A DNA stretch of 40,163 nt from a virus. The DNA lies in the IMG/VR virus record IMGVR_UViG_3300033994_001077, positions 1-40,163 of that record; one strand, 5' to 3'. Of this stretch, positions 9,139 to 18,170 are shown one piece after another. How positions within the stretch are numbered: the first letter of the stretch is position 1; every line of letters begins with the position of its first letter. The notes below the pieces were generated by a model, which had not been told where the DNA came from, made no database searches, and saw nothing but the letters and a program-made list of their open reading frames with translations. Position numbers and translations under genes: made by a program.

Positions 9139-10910
9139 TCAAATTTATCAAATTTCTTAATTCCATCATTTTTATTTGTGTAAAGTCTTTCATTACGTAA
9201 ATAGAAATTTATATCATTTTTTACATAATGGGTATAGTTCATAAATGGAAAATTAGTACCAAAACCATCCGGGTCAATAAACCCATGGTCATATAAATCA
9301 TGCCACTTCCACAATCTTTCATCTTCAGAATACTTTGCATTTTGTGGTAAACCATAAATGTCATTTGTTGTTGATGATTCAACGTATGGTGAAAGTTGTC
9401 TAAGTTTAACCCTATAGTGTGGTTGGTAATAAATTCCCGTTTTATTTGTTGGTGATGCACCAGAATAATAGTCACTATCTTCCTGATAATAATCAAAAAT
9501 ATTAGTGGGATTTGAAAATTTATGGAAAGCTTCACTAACCACTCTTTCTTTTAATTCATATTCATTATATTCAATAAATGCTCCCGTTAAAATAGTATTC
9601 AAAGGTAATTCGGTACCACCTGTAAAATTAAAAGTAGTTGAGGCTACGGTTCTAGAAAACCCCGTTGTTGGAATTGTTGTCTCAATTGAAGATGTACCGT
9701 TAAAATGAGCATCAGCCCACGAATCATGGAAGTTAAATTTATATCCAACTTTAGGAGGATAATCAAAATAACCATTTGCATTAATTAGAACAACGGTAAC
9801 ATACACTTCTGTTGGGAGGTATCCTAAATTATTTGTCAGTCCTGTTAAAACAAATGAATTTTTGAAATCATATATTAAAGATTCCATTCTATTTCTTTCA
9901 ACTAAATAATCATTTGTACCGGCACTGTTTTCCAATAAAAGTTTTCTTTCATTTTCCCATATTGGAGATTCAAAACCAACTTTATCGAGTATATAATCTT
10001 TTTCTTCTGTTAATGTTTTGTGTTTATGAACATAATATGTTGAGGTTGTTCCTGTGATATTATTTCTATTAATACATCTTTTACCCAATACAACAGTTGA
10101 TAGTGTTGTTCCTGATGGCATCTCGGATTTATTAATTTCTAAAACAAAATTTTCAGAACGAAAAAATGAATCACCAACACTAATGATAGAGAATGTTCTA
10201 CCTGAAACGGGAACACTATTATTTAATGTACCACCGGATATTGTTATATATTCGCCAGCAATCATACCGTGTTCAACGGGACATATTAGTGTATAGGTAT
10301 TACCATTGTCAGTAACTCTAAAAGGTATCCCATCACCTGAAACAAAACTATAAACGGTATTACCACTTAATGTGTATTTTATTGGAAATTGGGTATCCCC
10401 CGAATAAACATAACTTAAATAAATGTTCCAATTATGATAAGGAGCTTCAATAGATGAGATTGATTGATGTGGGTTAGTTCCTGTTAATTGTATATTAGGT
10501 GTGTAGAAATCAAGGTTTGATGTTCCACCCGTTATTAAATTAACTTCTCTATAAACGTCTTTTCTTAAAAATGCAAATTCATCATATGGTAAGAACCCAA
10601 TAAACTTACTAGATGCACCGGGAGGTATTGCACTACCGTCACCAACCAAATAAAGTCTCTCTTGTAATGTGTCATATAAAGTTTCACCACTATACATGTT
10701 TCTAAAAACCATTTTTAATTTACCATGGATTTTATAATTAGGACTTTCATTTCTTTCTTTTGCAAAAAGAACTGAGTTGTCGAGTATAATTGTTCTATCA
10801 CCTTCCCTTAAAAGATTTCTACTCTCGTCTAAACCTAAACGAATATTTAAATCTTCCTCGGATGAACCAAAAAACTTTTTAGATGGTAATATGATTTTTT
10901 TCTTTTCCAT
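9132..10910 (-). CDS. Putative baseplate/fibre structural protein, 592 aa
   Basis: Unrecognised structural protein. The N-terminus is charged and helical (MEKKKIILPSKKFFGSSEED). The remainder is beta-rich with repeated GTTST/SGNT patterns. One region (about residues 195-250: PVEHGMIAGEYITISGG, then VPVSGRTFSIISVGDSFF) resembles the small beta domains common in phage tail proteins. The C-terminus contains an aromatic and acidic segment with KWHDLYDHGFIDPDGFGTNF. It starts at the base that ends the upstream 1405-aa gene (TAATG) and overlaps the following gene. Role inferred from operon membership only. Confidence 0.6.
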   Translation of the reverse strand: MEKKKIILPSKKFFGSSEEDLNIRLGLDESRNLLREGDRTIILDNSVLFAKERNESPNYKIHGKLKMVFRNMYSGETLYDTLQERLYLVGDGSAIPPGASSKFIGFLPYDEFAFLRKDVYREVNLITGGTSNLDFYTPNIQLTGTNPHQSISSIEAPYHNWNIYLSYVYSGDTQFPIKYTLSGNTVYSFVSGDGIPFRVTDNGNTYTLICPVEHGMIAGEYITISGGTLNNSVPVSGRTFSIISVGDSFFRSENFVLEINKSEMPSGTTLSTVVLGKRCINRNNITGTTSTYYVHKHKTLTEEKDYILDKVGFESPIWENERKLLLENSAGTNDYLVERNRMESLIYDFKNSFVLTGLTNNLGYLPTEVYVTVVLINANGYFDYPPKVGYKFNFHDSWADAHFNGTSSIETTIPTTGFSRTVASTTFNFTGGTELPLNTILTGAFIEYNEYELKERVVSEAFHKFSNPTNIFDYYQEDSDYYSGASPTNKTGIYYQPHYRVKLRQLSPYVESSTTNDIYGLPQNAKYSEDERLWKWHDLYDHGFIDPDGFGTNFPFMNYTHYVKNDINFYLRNERLYTNKNDGIKKFDKFDC

Positions 10911-13900
10911 TATTCAGCAGATGGAAACGCACCTTTTGGTCCGAATCTTTCAATAAATTTATCAACCGCAGTTTTTCCGGGTCTCAATCCAAAATAAAAT
11001 AAGAATGGTGTGGATAATATTTGTTTATTACCAGTGTAATTATTCAAGGTTGGTTTAATAATATAAGTAACTCCCGATAATGACCATGGGGTTGGACTCC
11101 AACCTCCAGCATTGCCCACTCTTGTCCAAAGAGTACCCGCGGTTGGTTGATAAAACGGTGGGTTTGTTGTTGCACCTGTTGATGTTGCGTAAAGATACGT
11201 GAACCCCTCATATTGGTTATTATAACTTAAATGGTCATCAGCTGCGGGAAAAAAATCTTCCTCATCAAAACTACCTTCATTTAAATCGGGTCCATCAAAT
11301 GTGATTCCACCATATTCCTTTGTCATTGGGAAAAGAACATAATTATATGTATTATCAGTAAATCCTGTAAACTTATAATTATATGTCATCCCTTGTAAAT
11401 CATTTTTAATTACACCGCCAAAATCCCAAAATTGACTAACACCTTCCCCAAAACCTTCACCTTTTTTATCCCAATAAAGGAACGGTATTGGTTGTGATGA
11501 TTCTGTTAATCTGCCCGGTTCATTTAAACAAACCCTAATTCTATATCCGTCCTGACCTAAAGCAAAATTAATTGGTAAAGGACCGTTGGGTGTTCCCGCT
11601 TCGGATTCAAAAAGAGTGGGATAATTATCAGGGTCAACAATTAATGGAGAATACGCCCCATAATTTCTATCTTGTAAATCAAATTCTTGAATGCCAGATT
11701 CATTGTTAATTGATATTAATTGTAAAATATCTCCATTCATAACTAAATCTCTACTGTCATTTGTTGGTAGTGGTATTGTAATAGTTGTACCCGTTGTAGG
11801 GTTCATGAAAAAATCTTTATAATTATAGGTAAGGTTAGTATCCATTCTATAATTAATATATAACCCTAACATCTCTTTAAAACTTTGAAATGATGTTGCA
11901 CCCACACTTCTTACAACGGAACAATTTGGGTCTAACGATGGGTCAACACAAATTTCTTTAATGAACTCATCTCTTGGACCTAAATCAACAATAGTTGTTG
12001 GATGACCAAGTGTTGTTATTTCGTCACTATTAATTCTTTTTAATGAGAAGTTTGTACCATTAAATTTTGTTGACCTGTAATAGAATCTTTTAACTGCTGT
12101 TTTTGTTGATTCTTCCTGTACCTTAAAATATAATAGGTTTTCACAGTATCTCGTACCGGCATAACTCAAGTCTAAATTTTCCTCATCGTCCCATCTAACC
12201 TTTGCTTTAAATGGAAACATATATAATGAACCCGTTAACCAATTGTCAACAAATGAATAATTACTAATACCCTCACAAAATAATTTACCAACCAATTTTC
12301 TTCTTGTATATTCACCAATCGCACTAAAATTCTTAGGCCAATTTGTACCTATATTACCAGCCGCCGGTATAATAGTGAATATACCAAATCTAAATTCAGA
12401 ATATCCACTTTTTGTAACTAACTTTTTTTGACATGAATTACATGCATTTGCACCACCACCCATATCATTTAAAATTTGACCAACGGGAATATCTGACCCA
12501 AAACACACATCACCGGTGGTGATTGTTAATCCACTATATGGAACATTTACGTTTGCTGCACAATATGTACCTGTGGAAATATTTTCATCATATACCGTAT
12601 TATAGCTTTTACATCCTTCAGCTAATGATGATGTATTCAATCCCGTTGTACTAGTTGAGCCTGTTAATGGTAAACTAACACTATATATTTCATAGGTCAC
12701 ACCCGTCCAAACATAATCCACGGGTGATGTTCCTCCATTATACCATTCCACCCATAAACTTGTACTATTTGTATCGTTATGTTGATATCCCGTCGGTCCA
12801 CATGTAAATCCTGAGATATTTAATTGGTTTGAACCCCCAACTGTTAGTGGAGTTAAAAGAGAAATATCTGAAGTTCTTGCATATGCATGTGGTAGATATC
12901 CTGTCATTTTAATCACATAAACTTGTGGTGGGGCTAGTGATAAATTATTTTGAATTGTTGTAATTGTTTGGGGGTATGTACCTCCTGAAAGATATGTTGC
13001 AGTACCTCCACTAAGATATAATTCTTTTTGACTTGAGTTATTATCACAAGTATTTGGAAAAACAGTAACTCTCGTTGATGTTGTACATGTACCAACCACG
13101 ACAGCTGAACCATTTCCGGTATCAATTTGTGTTACCACAACTCCACCCATGCCTTGTCTAACACATCTTGTTGTTGTGGTGCTACCACTAGTAAGTGTTA
13201 CTGTTGAAAGGGCGTTTGTGTCACAATCATAGTAATCAAATTTAGTTGAGCCTGATGTTGTTGGTTTATTAAATTGATACTGTTCGCACTCTAAATATAA
13301 AGTTAATTTGTCTCTAACCGCAGTTCCACTACCTACTTTGTTATATTTTAAAGCTGGGTCAGTTACTGCCGCGGAACTTGTAACGGGTGAGGTGTCCGAC
13401 ACTTCATCACATGATTCACATTCTGGATATGTTACAATACCTAAATTGACGGTTCCCAATCTTTGTAAATCCTCAATAACATCATCAAGCTCTTGAATTG
13501 GCCCAAATTCCCATGTATAAAAACCTATATCTACTCTAAAATGTAATAATCTATACAAAAATTGGAACGGAACAATTAATACTTGTATTGCTCCAATATA
13601 TGCAATATATATTATTCTTTCAAATACGTTTATTATTATCGCCAATAAAATTGCAAATGAGAATTTTCTAAATGCAAAATTTGTTGGAGGTGTTAGTACA
13701 CTACTTTCACAATCTTCGTCGGCTTTAGGTGAAATTTCTTTTATACCTAAAAAATTGTCTCTACCAACAAATGAACCACCACCATATTGTCCACCCATAT
13801 ATGATGAAACACCATACACTTTATTATATGTAAATCTAAAGAAATAATCATCAGGAAAATAACTACCAAATACATTATTAAAAATAACGGGACTTGCTGT

Positions 13901-15127
13901 TGTGCTTATTGCACTTGATGGATAGTCAGTCCAATCTGTTGAAAACGCATATGATTTATCAACATCATTAGTGTATTCACGAATGTTTGGAACTAAGTAA
14001 CTAGCAACCGTTCTAACCCTACCTAAAGTTTCATTTTTACCTGAAATTCTAAATCTATAACAAGATGATGTTGGTATACCTTTGTTTGGGTCGTTTGTAA
14101 TCTCATTCTCCCCAAATTCATTCGTAAACACATAATCCATATTCATTGGTAATGGTAACACAAATGAACCGGATTCATCAATATCTTCCTGAATTTCAAA
14201 ACTCTCTAATATAGGTCTATTATTTTCATCTTTTCTTGTTGTAAACCTAATCATCTCAATTACGGCGGGGTATGTGGTTAAATCACATTTTCTACCCATA
14301 TCCCCTCTAGGTCTACATACTTTATTAACCGTATTTTTTCCTTGGTCAGAATATATTGAACCTAAGAAATATGCTTTTGGTTGTACCTTTACTCCTTTAC
14401 TTGAAAGGTCAAAGTCAGTTCTTGTTATACCAATCTCACATAAATCCTCATTACCCCAAAACGGATAAACCTCAATATTTTTATCGAATGAAATTATCTG
14501 AGGTAATGTGTCAATATCATTTGATGATTTGTATTTAAATGTGTTTTCAAAACTATCAACACCTCTACCTTGTCTAATGAAATCATCAGGTCTTAATGAG
14601 AAACATCCAATATCCGATAAATCCACATCAACATGTATTGTTTGTTGTCCAAGTGGTACACCCCAAATCATGAAGTCACCGGCATCGTTTGTTTTTACAG
14701 TATATTTGTAGTATTTTTCATAAACCTCAAGAACTTCTTCTCTTGTTAAAATATCCGTTTGGTCGGGGAATGTCCCGGTTGGTACATGTCCACCGTGTTG
14801 TTTTCTTTGTGGTAGTAAATTATATCGATATCCATCATCATTTTTATCACCAACTTGAGAAAACGGATATAATGCGGATATGACAGGGTCGTTTAAATCT
14901 TCTTCGGAAACGGGAATAAAAATAGATACTCTAGCATTTGGTATACCAAATCCATTATTTACTGATATTCTACCGCAAACAACACCATAATCCGAACACA
15001 TAGATGAGTATATGTCGGTCTGTGTAAATTTTAATGATAGGATTTCTAATAAGTCGTAATCTTGTTTAATTTCAACAACAACTTTTTGGTCGTTACCTAT
15101 ATTTGTGGAAATTCTGTGTTTTTGCAT
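10910..15127 (-). CDS. 1405-aa baseplate/fibre protein with hydrophobic segment
   Basis: Large structural protein directly after the gp6-like gene. Residues about 46-165 look like a carboxypeptidase-regulatory or prealbumin-like beta domain: GRISVNNGFGIPNARVSIFI, then TNDAGDFMIWGVPLGQQTIHV. Residues about 484-527 are almost wholly hydrophobic (FAILLAIIINVFERIIYIAY, then IGAIQVLIVPFQFLYRLL), long enough for one or two membrane-crossing helices, which is odd for a soluble baseplate protein. Cysteines are frequent, including CESCDE and CNSCQKK pairs. The C-terminal half is Thr/Gly-rich. A TATTTAT element lies 18 nt before the ATG and an AAGG sits about 8 nt before it, one of few SD-like sites here. 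It may be a wedge or fibre protein that contacts the membrane; the function is not established. Confidence 0.6.
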   Translation of the reverse strand: MQKHRISTNIGNDQKVVVEIKQDYDLLEILSLKFTQTDIYSSMCSDYGVVCGRISVNNGFGIPNARVSIFIPVSEEDLNDPVISALYPFSQVGDKNDDGYRYNLLPQRKQHGGHVPTGTFPDQTDILTREEVLEVYEKYYKYTVKTNDAGDFMIWGVPLGQQTIHVDVDLSDIGCFSLRPDDFIRQGRGVDSFENTFKYKSSNDIDTLPQIISFDKNIEVYPFWGNEDLCEIGITRTDFDLSSKGVKVQPKAYFLGSIYSDQGKNTVNKVCRPRGDMGRKCDLTTYPAVIEMIRFTTRKDENNRPILESFEIQEDIDESGSFVLPLPMNMDYVFTNEFGENEITNDPNKGIPTSSCYRFRISGKNETLGRVRTVASYLVPNIREYTNDVDKSYAFSTDWTDYPSSAISTTASPVIFNNVFGSYFPDDYFFRFTYNKVYGVSSYMGGQYGGGSFVGRDNFLGIKEISPKADEDCESSVLTPPTNFAFRKFSFAILLAIIINVFERIIYIAYIGAIQVLIVPFQFLYRLLHFRVDIGFYTWEFGPIQELDDVIEDLQRLGTVNLGIVTYPECESCDEVSDTSPVTSSAAVTDPALKYNKVGSGTAVRDKLTLYLECEQYQFNKPTTSGSTKFDYYDCDTNALSTVTLTSGSTTTTRCVRQGMGGVVVTQIDTGNGSAVVVGTCTTSTRVTVFPNTCDNNSSQKELYLSGGTATYLSGGTYPQTITTIQNNLSLAPPQVYVIKMTGYLPHAYARTSDISLLTPLTVGGSNQLNISGFTCGPTGYQHNDTNSTSLWVEWYNGGTSPVDYVWTGVTYEIYSVSLPLTGSTSTTGLNTSSLAEGCKSYNTVYDENISTGTYCAANVNVPYSGLTITTGDVCFGSDIPVGQILNDMGGGANACNSCQKKLVTKSGYSEFRFGIFTIIPAAGNIGTNWPKNFSAIGEYTRRKLVGKLFCEGISNYSFVDNWLTGSLYMFPFKAKVRWDDEENLDLSYAGTRYCENLLYFKVQEESTKTAVKRFYYRSTKFNGTNFSLKRINSDEITTLGHPTTIVDLGPRDEFIKEICVDPSLDPNCSVVRSVGATSFQSFKEMLGLYINYRMDTNLTYNYKDFFMNPTTGTTITIPLPTNDSRDLVMNGDILQLISINNESGIQEFDLQDRNYGAYSPLIVDPDNYPTLFESEAGTPNGPLPINFALGQDGYRIRVCLNEPGRLTESSQPIPFLYWDKKGEGFGEGVSQFWDFGGVIKNDLQGMTYNYKFTGFTDNTYNYVLFPMTKEYGGITFDGPDLNEGSFDEEDFFPAADDHLSYNNQYEGFTYLYATSTGATTNPPFYQPTAGTLWTRVGNAGGWSPTPWSLSGVTYIIKPTLNNYTGNKQILSTPFLFYFGLRPGKTAVDKFIERFGPKGAFPSAE

Positions 15128-15145
15128 TATTTACCTTGTCTCTAT

Positions 15146-15152
15146 ATAAATA
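15146..15152 (-). promoter_or_regulatory. TATTTAT element before the 1405-aa gene
   Basis: Minus-strand TTTCTATTTATATAG lies 18 nt before the ATG at 15127, in the 64-bp gap after the gp6-like gene. It matches the other start-proximal elements in sequence. Confidence 0.38.
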
Positions 15153-15191
15153 GAAATTTATCTGTTTTCTATAAAATAAAGAAAAAATAAA

Positions 15192-17027
15192 TTAGAATGT
15201 AGTCGTTCCTAAAGTTTTAACCCTAATTTTTACATCTATATTAGGAAATCTAATTTGGAATATTTGATTTGACTTCATGTAAATCGTACTATCGTTCTGT
15301 TGTATCTCTTTGGTAACGGAATTTACGTAAGATTGGGCAACCTCAGCAGATGAGTAATCACCACCAATTAGATTGAATACTCTAATATCAATAACGTTAA
15401 CAACTCCGGTAACCGCACCAATCATTCTATATAAATCACCCACCAATAGTGGGTCACCCATTTTTCTTTTTTCGATTGCAAAGTAACTAATAATATCCTC
15501 AACTGATGTTTTCACAATTTCGGTTTGGTTACCATTTTTATCTATTACCAAATCAATTTCCAATCCCATATCAATAACTTCACCACTTTGAATGTCTAGG
15601 AAATCGTTCACCATTCTGTATTCAGAAAGATAATCTAAAATATTATTCCTTAATGTAGTAGAAACAGTATCTGTTAAATTACCATTCTCATCATAAGATA
15701 ATAATTTTATTTTAATCTTATTATCTTCTTCCATTACGTTAACCTTAGCCGGCGCTCCAAACGTTGACGGCATCGTTTCAATTAATGATTTGTAATCATT
15801 TAACGTTACCGCTCTATTTTGTGCCGCAAAATTATACGCTATCATGTTTCTTATTTCTTCAATGGTAGGTTGGTCAGCACCACCAATTGCGGGCGTAACA
15901 TTCGTAACCACTAATGATTGGGAAACTTGAGAATTTATTGATGAATTGGGACCTAAAATACTAAAATCCACATTATCAACACTTGTAATAACATCAACAC
16001 CTAAATTTGTATCTTTACCTCCACCAAGTCTATATTTTACGAATAGAGTTGTATTTGCGTTCGGTAAATTTCCTAATGATAAATTATTTAAATAATTGCC
16101 AAGACTAGGTTTCATATTACCAGTAATGTAGTTATCCATATTATCTAACGGGTCAACATTACCTGAACCAAATGTTATTGAGAAATAATTCTCCGGAGTA
16201 TATTCTGTTACAAATTTATTTACAACATCAATGTATGTTCCCGCTTTTAGATTGTCTCTATCAGATGCGGATGTTGGGTCGGGAACAAATATCTTATCTT
16301 GTATTAATGATTTTACCTCATACCATTTATTTGTGGTTGCACTTAAAAATTCAGACTCACTAGGATTATTTAAAAAATTAGTTCCATCTTTATGAATTAC
16401 ACCTGTAACACCCAATACGTTTTGTTCGGGTAGATAAATTTTTAAAAATGGTTTTTGGTCAACTTCAGTAATAACTTTTCTAAAAATTCTTGTAACACCA
16501 TTAACCACCGCTTCTCTTTTTACAATTGAATATGAAATTAATCTATTATTACCATCAAAGTTTGGTATTTTTAATCTATTTGGTTCTCCTCTTTTATTGA
16601 ATGGATTTGAAAAATCTATCTCATCCATTGTTTCAAATATTTGTCCGCCACCTGATACTTGAGCTCCCGATTTTATTATTCCCAAATATCTCTCATCTTC
16701 TTTATCACCTCTAACGGGTACATTTATTGTAAAATCACATAATGCAACTGATGGTCTATTACCAGGTAATCTGATACCATATGTTTTTGCAATATGAAAT
16801 AGAGATTGTCTTTGTTGAGCAAAATCTAACATTGTTTCTTGCCAAACCCTATCAATATGGAAATGTAAGTTATCAGCAACCGCTGCGTTTAAATCTAAAA
16901 GAACAGAATAGATTGATGCGTCATTCGTATTTTTAACTAAATCAGGATAATATTGTTTAGTTAAATTTACCAACTCTTGTCTTAGTCCCGCAAAATCTCT
17001 TGTTGCGTATGATATTTTTTTACTCAT
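15192..17027 (-). CDS. gp6: Baseplate wedge protein, gp6 / baseplate-J-like
   Basis: 611 aa, similar in architecture to T4 gp6 and P2 gpJ, which form the ring of the baseplate wedge. The N-terminus has the family pattern: SYATRDFAGLRQELVNLTKQ, then NDASIYSVLLDLNAAVADNL and a following RVWQETMLDFAQQRQSLF, which describe the helical N-terminal part. The core contains AIGGADQPTIEEIRNMIAYN followed by NRAVTLNDYKSLIETMPS, a signature of baseplate-J proteins. It follows the gp25-like gene by one base, the order typical of contractile tails, and is probably co-transcribed with it. I am confident of the family; the T4 gene name is by analogy. Confidence 0.87.
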   Translation of the reverse strand: MSKKISYATRDFAGLRQELVNLTKQYYPDLVKNTNDASIYSVLLDLNAAVADNLHFHIDRVWQETMLDFAQQRQSLFHIAKTYGIRLPGNRPSVALCDFTINVPVRGDKEDERYLGIIKSGAQVSGGGQIFETMDEIDFSNPFNKRGEPNRLKIPNFDGNNRLISYSIVKREAVVNGVTRIFRKVITEVDQKPFLKIYLPEQNVLGVTGVIHKDGTNFLNNPSESEFLSATTNKWYEVKSLIQDKIFVPDPTSASDRDNLKAGTYIDVVNKFVTEYTPENYFSITFGSGNVDPLDNMDNYITGNMKPSLGNYLNNLSLGNLPNANTTLFVKYRLGGGKDTNLGVDVITSVDNVDFSILGPNSSINSQVSQSLVVTNVTPAIGGADQPTIEEIRNMIAYNFAAQNRAVTLNDYKSLIETMPSTFGAPAKVNVMEEDNKIKIKLLSYDENGNLTDTVSTTLRNNILDYLSEYRMVNDFLDIQSGEVIDMGLEIDLVIDKNGNQTEIVKTSVEDIISYFAIEKRKMGDPLLVGDLYRMIGAVTGVVNVIDIRVFNLIGGDYSSAEVAQSYVNSVTKEIQQNDSTIYMKSNQIFQIRFPNIDVKIRVKTLGTTTF

Positions 17028-17028
17028 G

Positions 17029-17481
17029 TTATATGTTAATAATTATAAAATCAGACGAAGTGAATGGTTCGTTATTTATGTCGTAATCTATTCTTACTTT
17101 AGCTGTGTATGGTTTTGTTGAAAAACTTGAAACCCTAAATAATCTTGAATCCTCATCTTCACTTATACTAACGGACTCGTCTGGGTCTTGGTCAGCAGGA
17201 GTAATGGTAATTGATTTAATTTCTAAATTTGGAATGTACTTACTAACGGATGTTCTTATTTCATCCTCAATTTGATTAAATGTAATTTGGTCGTTTGGTT
17301 CAAAAATAAACTCATATAGTCTTGTACCAAAATCAGGTAAATAATATCTAGTACCCTTTCTACATAGAATGAGATGTATTAAATTAGCCCTAATCTCCCT
17401 TTCGGGTATTTCCGTCATATTCAGAAAATCACCCACGGGACTTTGTCTAAATGGAAAATCTATACCATATTTTGATGCCAT
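17029..17481 (-). CDS. gp25: Baseplate wedge protein, gp25 / GPW lysozyme-like family
   Basis: About 150 aa, the usual size for gp25. The core ANLIHLILCRKGTRYYLPDFG followed by TRLYEFIFEPND matches the gp25/GPW family, whose conserved Glu-Pro turn is seen in FEPND. The protein sits in the inner baseplate at the start of sheath assembly. I chose the ATG at 17481 (MASKYGIDF) over an upstream in-frame ATG at 17499, because the extra six residues are encoded by the TATTTAT element and are hydrophobic and unlike the family. The gene leads the second baseplate block, directly after the GNAT terminator. The gp6-like gene begins one base after its stop. Confidence 0.88.
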   Translation of the reverse strand: MASKYGIDFPFRQSPVGDFLNMTEIPEREIRANLIHLILCRKGTRYYLPDFGTRLYEFIFEPNDQITFNQIEDEIRTSVSKYIPNLEIKSITITPADQDPDESVSISEDEDSRLFRVSSFSTKPYTAKVRIDYDINNEPFTSSDFIIINI

Positions 17482-17485
17482 ACCA

Positions 17486-17492
17486 ATAAATA
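17486..17492 (-). promoter_or_regulatory. TATTTAT element before gp25
   Basis: Minus-strand TATATTTATTGGT ends just before the chosen ATG at 17481. It lies between the GNAT terminator (17522-17541) and the gene, so any gp25 promoter independent of read-through must sit in this about 40-bp gap. Confidence 0.4.
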
Positions 17493-17521
17493 TAAACAAA
17501 GATAAAATAGTAATAAATGAG

Positions 17522-17541
17522 AAAAATCGGAATTACCGATT
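17522..17541 (-). terminator. Rho-independent terminator after GNAT gene
   Basis: On the minus strand AATCGG-TAATT-CCGATT forms a 6-bp stem with a 5-nt loop and is followed by a run of T. It begins right after the GNAT stop codon at 17542 and precedes the gp25 leader. Confidence 0.7.
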
Positions 17542-17871
17542 CTAAACAACCTTAATTAAATTTTTAATTCTGTTTAGTTGTTCGTTTAGTTCCACATCTT
17601 TATGTGTAAACTTAGCACCTAAATCGGTTTTTAATGACGGTTTATAGGTTGATTCGGGGTGTAATTGTTTCATTTTCTTTATTAACATTGAACCAAAACC
17701 TTCCCTACGTCTATTTGGTCTTACTAAAATGTCACTAACCGTAATCTCATTATCATAAATAACAAAGGAAACATACCCGACTATCTCATCGTCTTCGTAA
17801 ATACCCAATTCATAGTTGTTTTGACCATCATAATAGTCCAGATGTTCTTCTTCAAATCTTATTTTTCCCAT
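17542..17871 (-). CDS. GNAT-family N-acetyltransferase
   Basis: 109 aa, short for the superfamily but with its key element. Strands around GYVSFVIYDNEITVSDILV lead into the acetyl-CoA pyrophosphate-binding motif RRREGFGSMLIKKM (residues 54-67, matching R/Q-x-x-G-x-G/A). The C-terminal part (TYKPSLKTDLGAKF) is abbreviated compared with full GNAT folds. The substrate cannot be told; host or phage protein, or a small molecule, are all possible. The gene is boxed by a terminator on each side and has its own start-proximal TATTTAT element, so it is a single-gene unit inserted between the replication block and the baseplate block, like an accessory 'moron' gene. Confidence 0.8.
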   Translation of the reverse strand: MGKIRFEEEHLDYYDGQNNYELGIYEDDEIVGYVSFVIYDNEITVSDILVRPNRRREGFGSMLIKKMKQLHPESTYKPSLKTDLGAKFTHKDVELNEQLNRIKNLIKVV

Positions 17872-17876
17872 TATTA

Positions 17877-17883
17877 ATAAATA
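17877..17883 (-). promoter_or_regulatory. TATTTAT element before GNAT gene
   Basis: Minus-strand GATATTTATTAATA ends directly before the ATG at 17871. Only 21 bp separate the upstream terminator's T tract from the start codon, so a compact promoter (a -10-type element with no -35) or terminator read-through must express this gene. Confidence 0.42.
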
Positions 17884-17892
17884 TCATTAAAT

Positions 17893-17921
17893 AAAAAAAT
17901 CGAGGAGATTAGTCCTCGATT
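17893..17921 (-). terminator. Strong rho-independent terminator ending the replication block
   Basis: Minus-strand ATCGAGGA-CTAATC-TCCTCGAT is a perfect 8-bp stem (extendable by an A-T pair) with a 6-nt loop, followed by seven T. It lies between the DUF5522 gene and the GNAT gene. Confidence 0.85.
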
Positions 17922-17954
17922 AGTATTTGATATTCACCCCCTGTATTTTCAAAT

Positions 17955-18170
17955 TTAGATGCTTGAGGTCGGCCTCGAACCATTAAGGGAGTCACCTAAT
18001 TTCTTTTTATAAGGACAATGTCTACATCCGGAATTACAACAAAATCCTCGTTTTAAATGAAACTCCTCAGTAAAAACATATTTACCGTCCTCAATATAAA
18101 AATCAGAAGGGGAAAGTTTTCGACTAACCCCTTCATCATTATTTTTATTTTTTTCGTTATTTGATTTCAC
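17955..18170 (-). CDS. DUF5522-type Cys-cluster small protein
   Basis: 71 aa from the GTG at 18170. The core YVFTEEFHLKRGFCC followed by NSGCRHCPYKK (cysteines 44, 45, 49, 52; His 38 and 51) matches what I know of the DUF5522 family, small proteins with a CC-x3-C-x-H-C cluster that probably bind a metal or an iron-sulfur centre; their function is unknown. The start overlaps the end of the ribonucleotide reductase gene by 14 bases. An earlier in-frame GTG at 18200 would add ten residues. The arrangement suggests coupled translation with the reductase. It is followed by a strong terminator. Confidence 0.72.
   Translation of the reverse strand: MKSNNEKNKNNDEGVSRKLSPSDFYIEDGKYVFTEEFHLKRGFCCNSGCRHCPYKKKLGDSLNGSRPTSSI

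Noticed and set aside
17479-17499. Upstream ATG at 17499 as start of gp25
   Set aside because: The added residues are encoded by the recurrent TATTTAT element and do not resemble the N-terminus of the family; the next ATG at 17481 fits better.
17955-17985. GGTTCGAGGCC on the minus strand, resembling a tRNA T-arm
   Set aside because: The T stem does not pair over five bases, there is no acceptor or anticodon arm, and it lies in the coding end of the DUF5522 gene.
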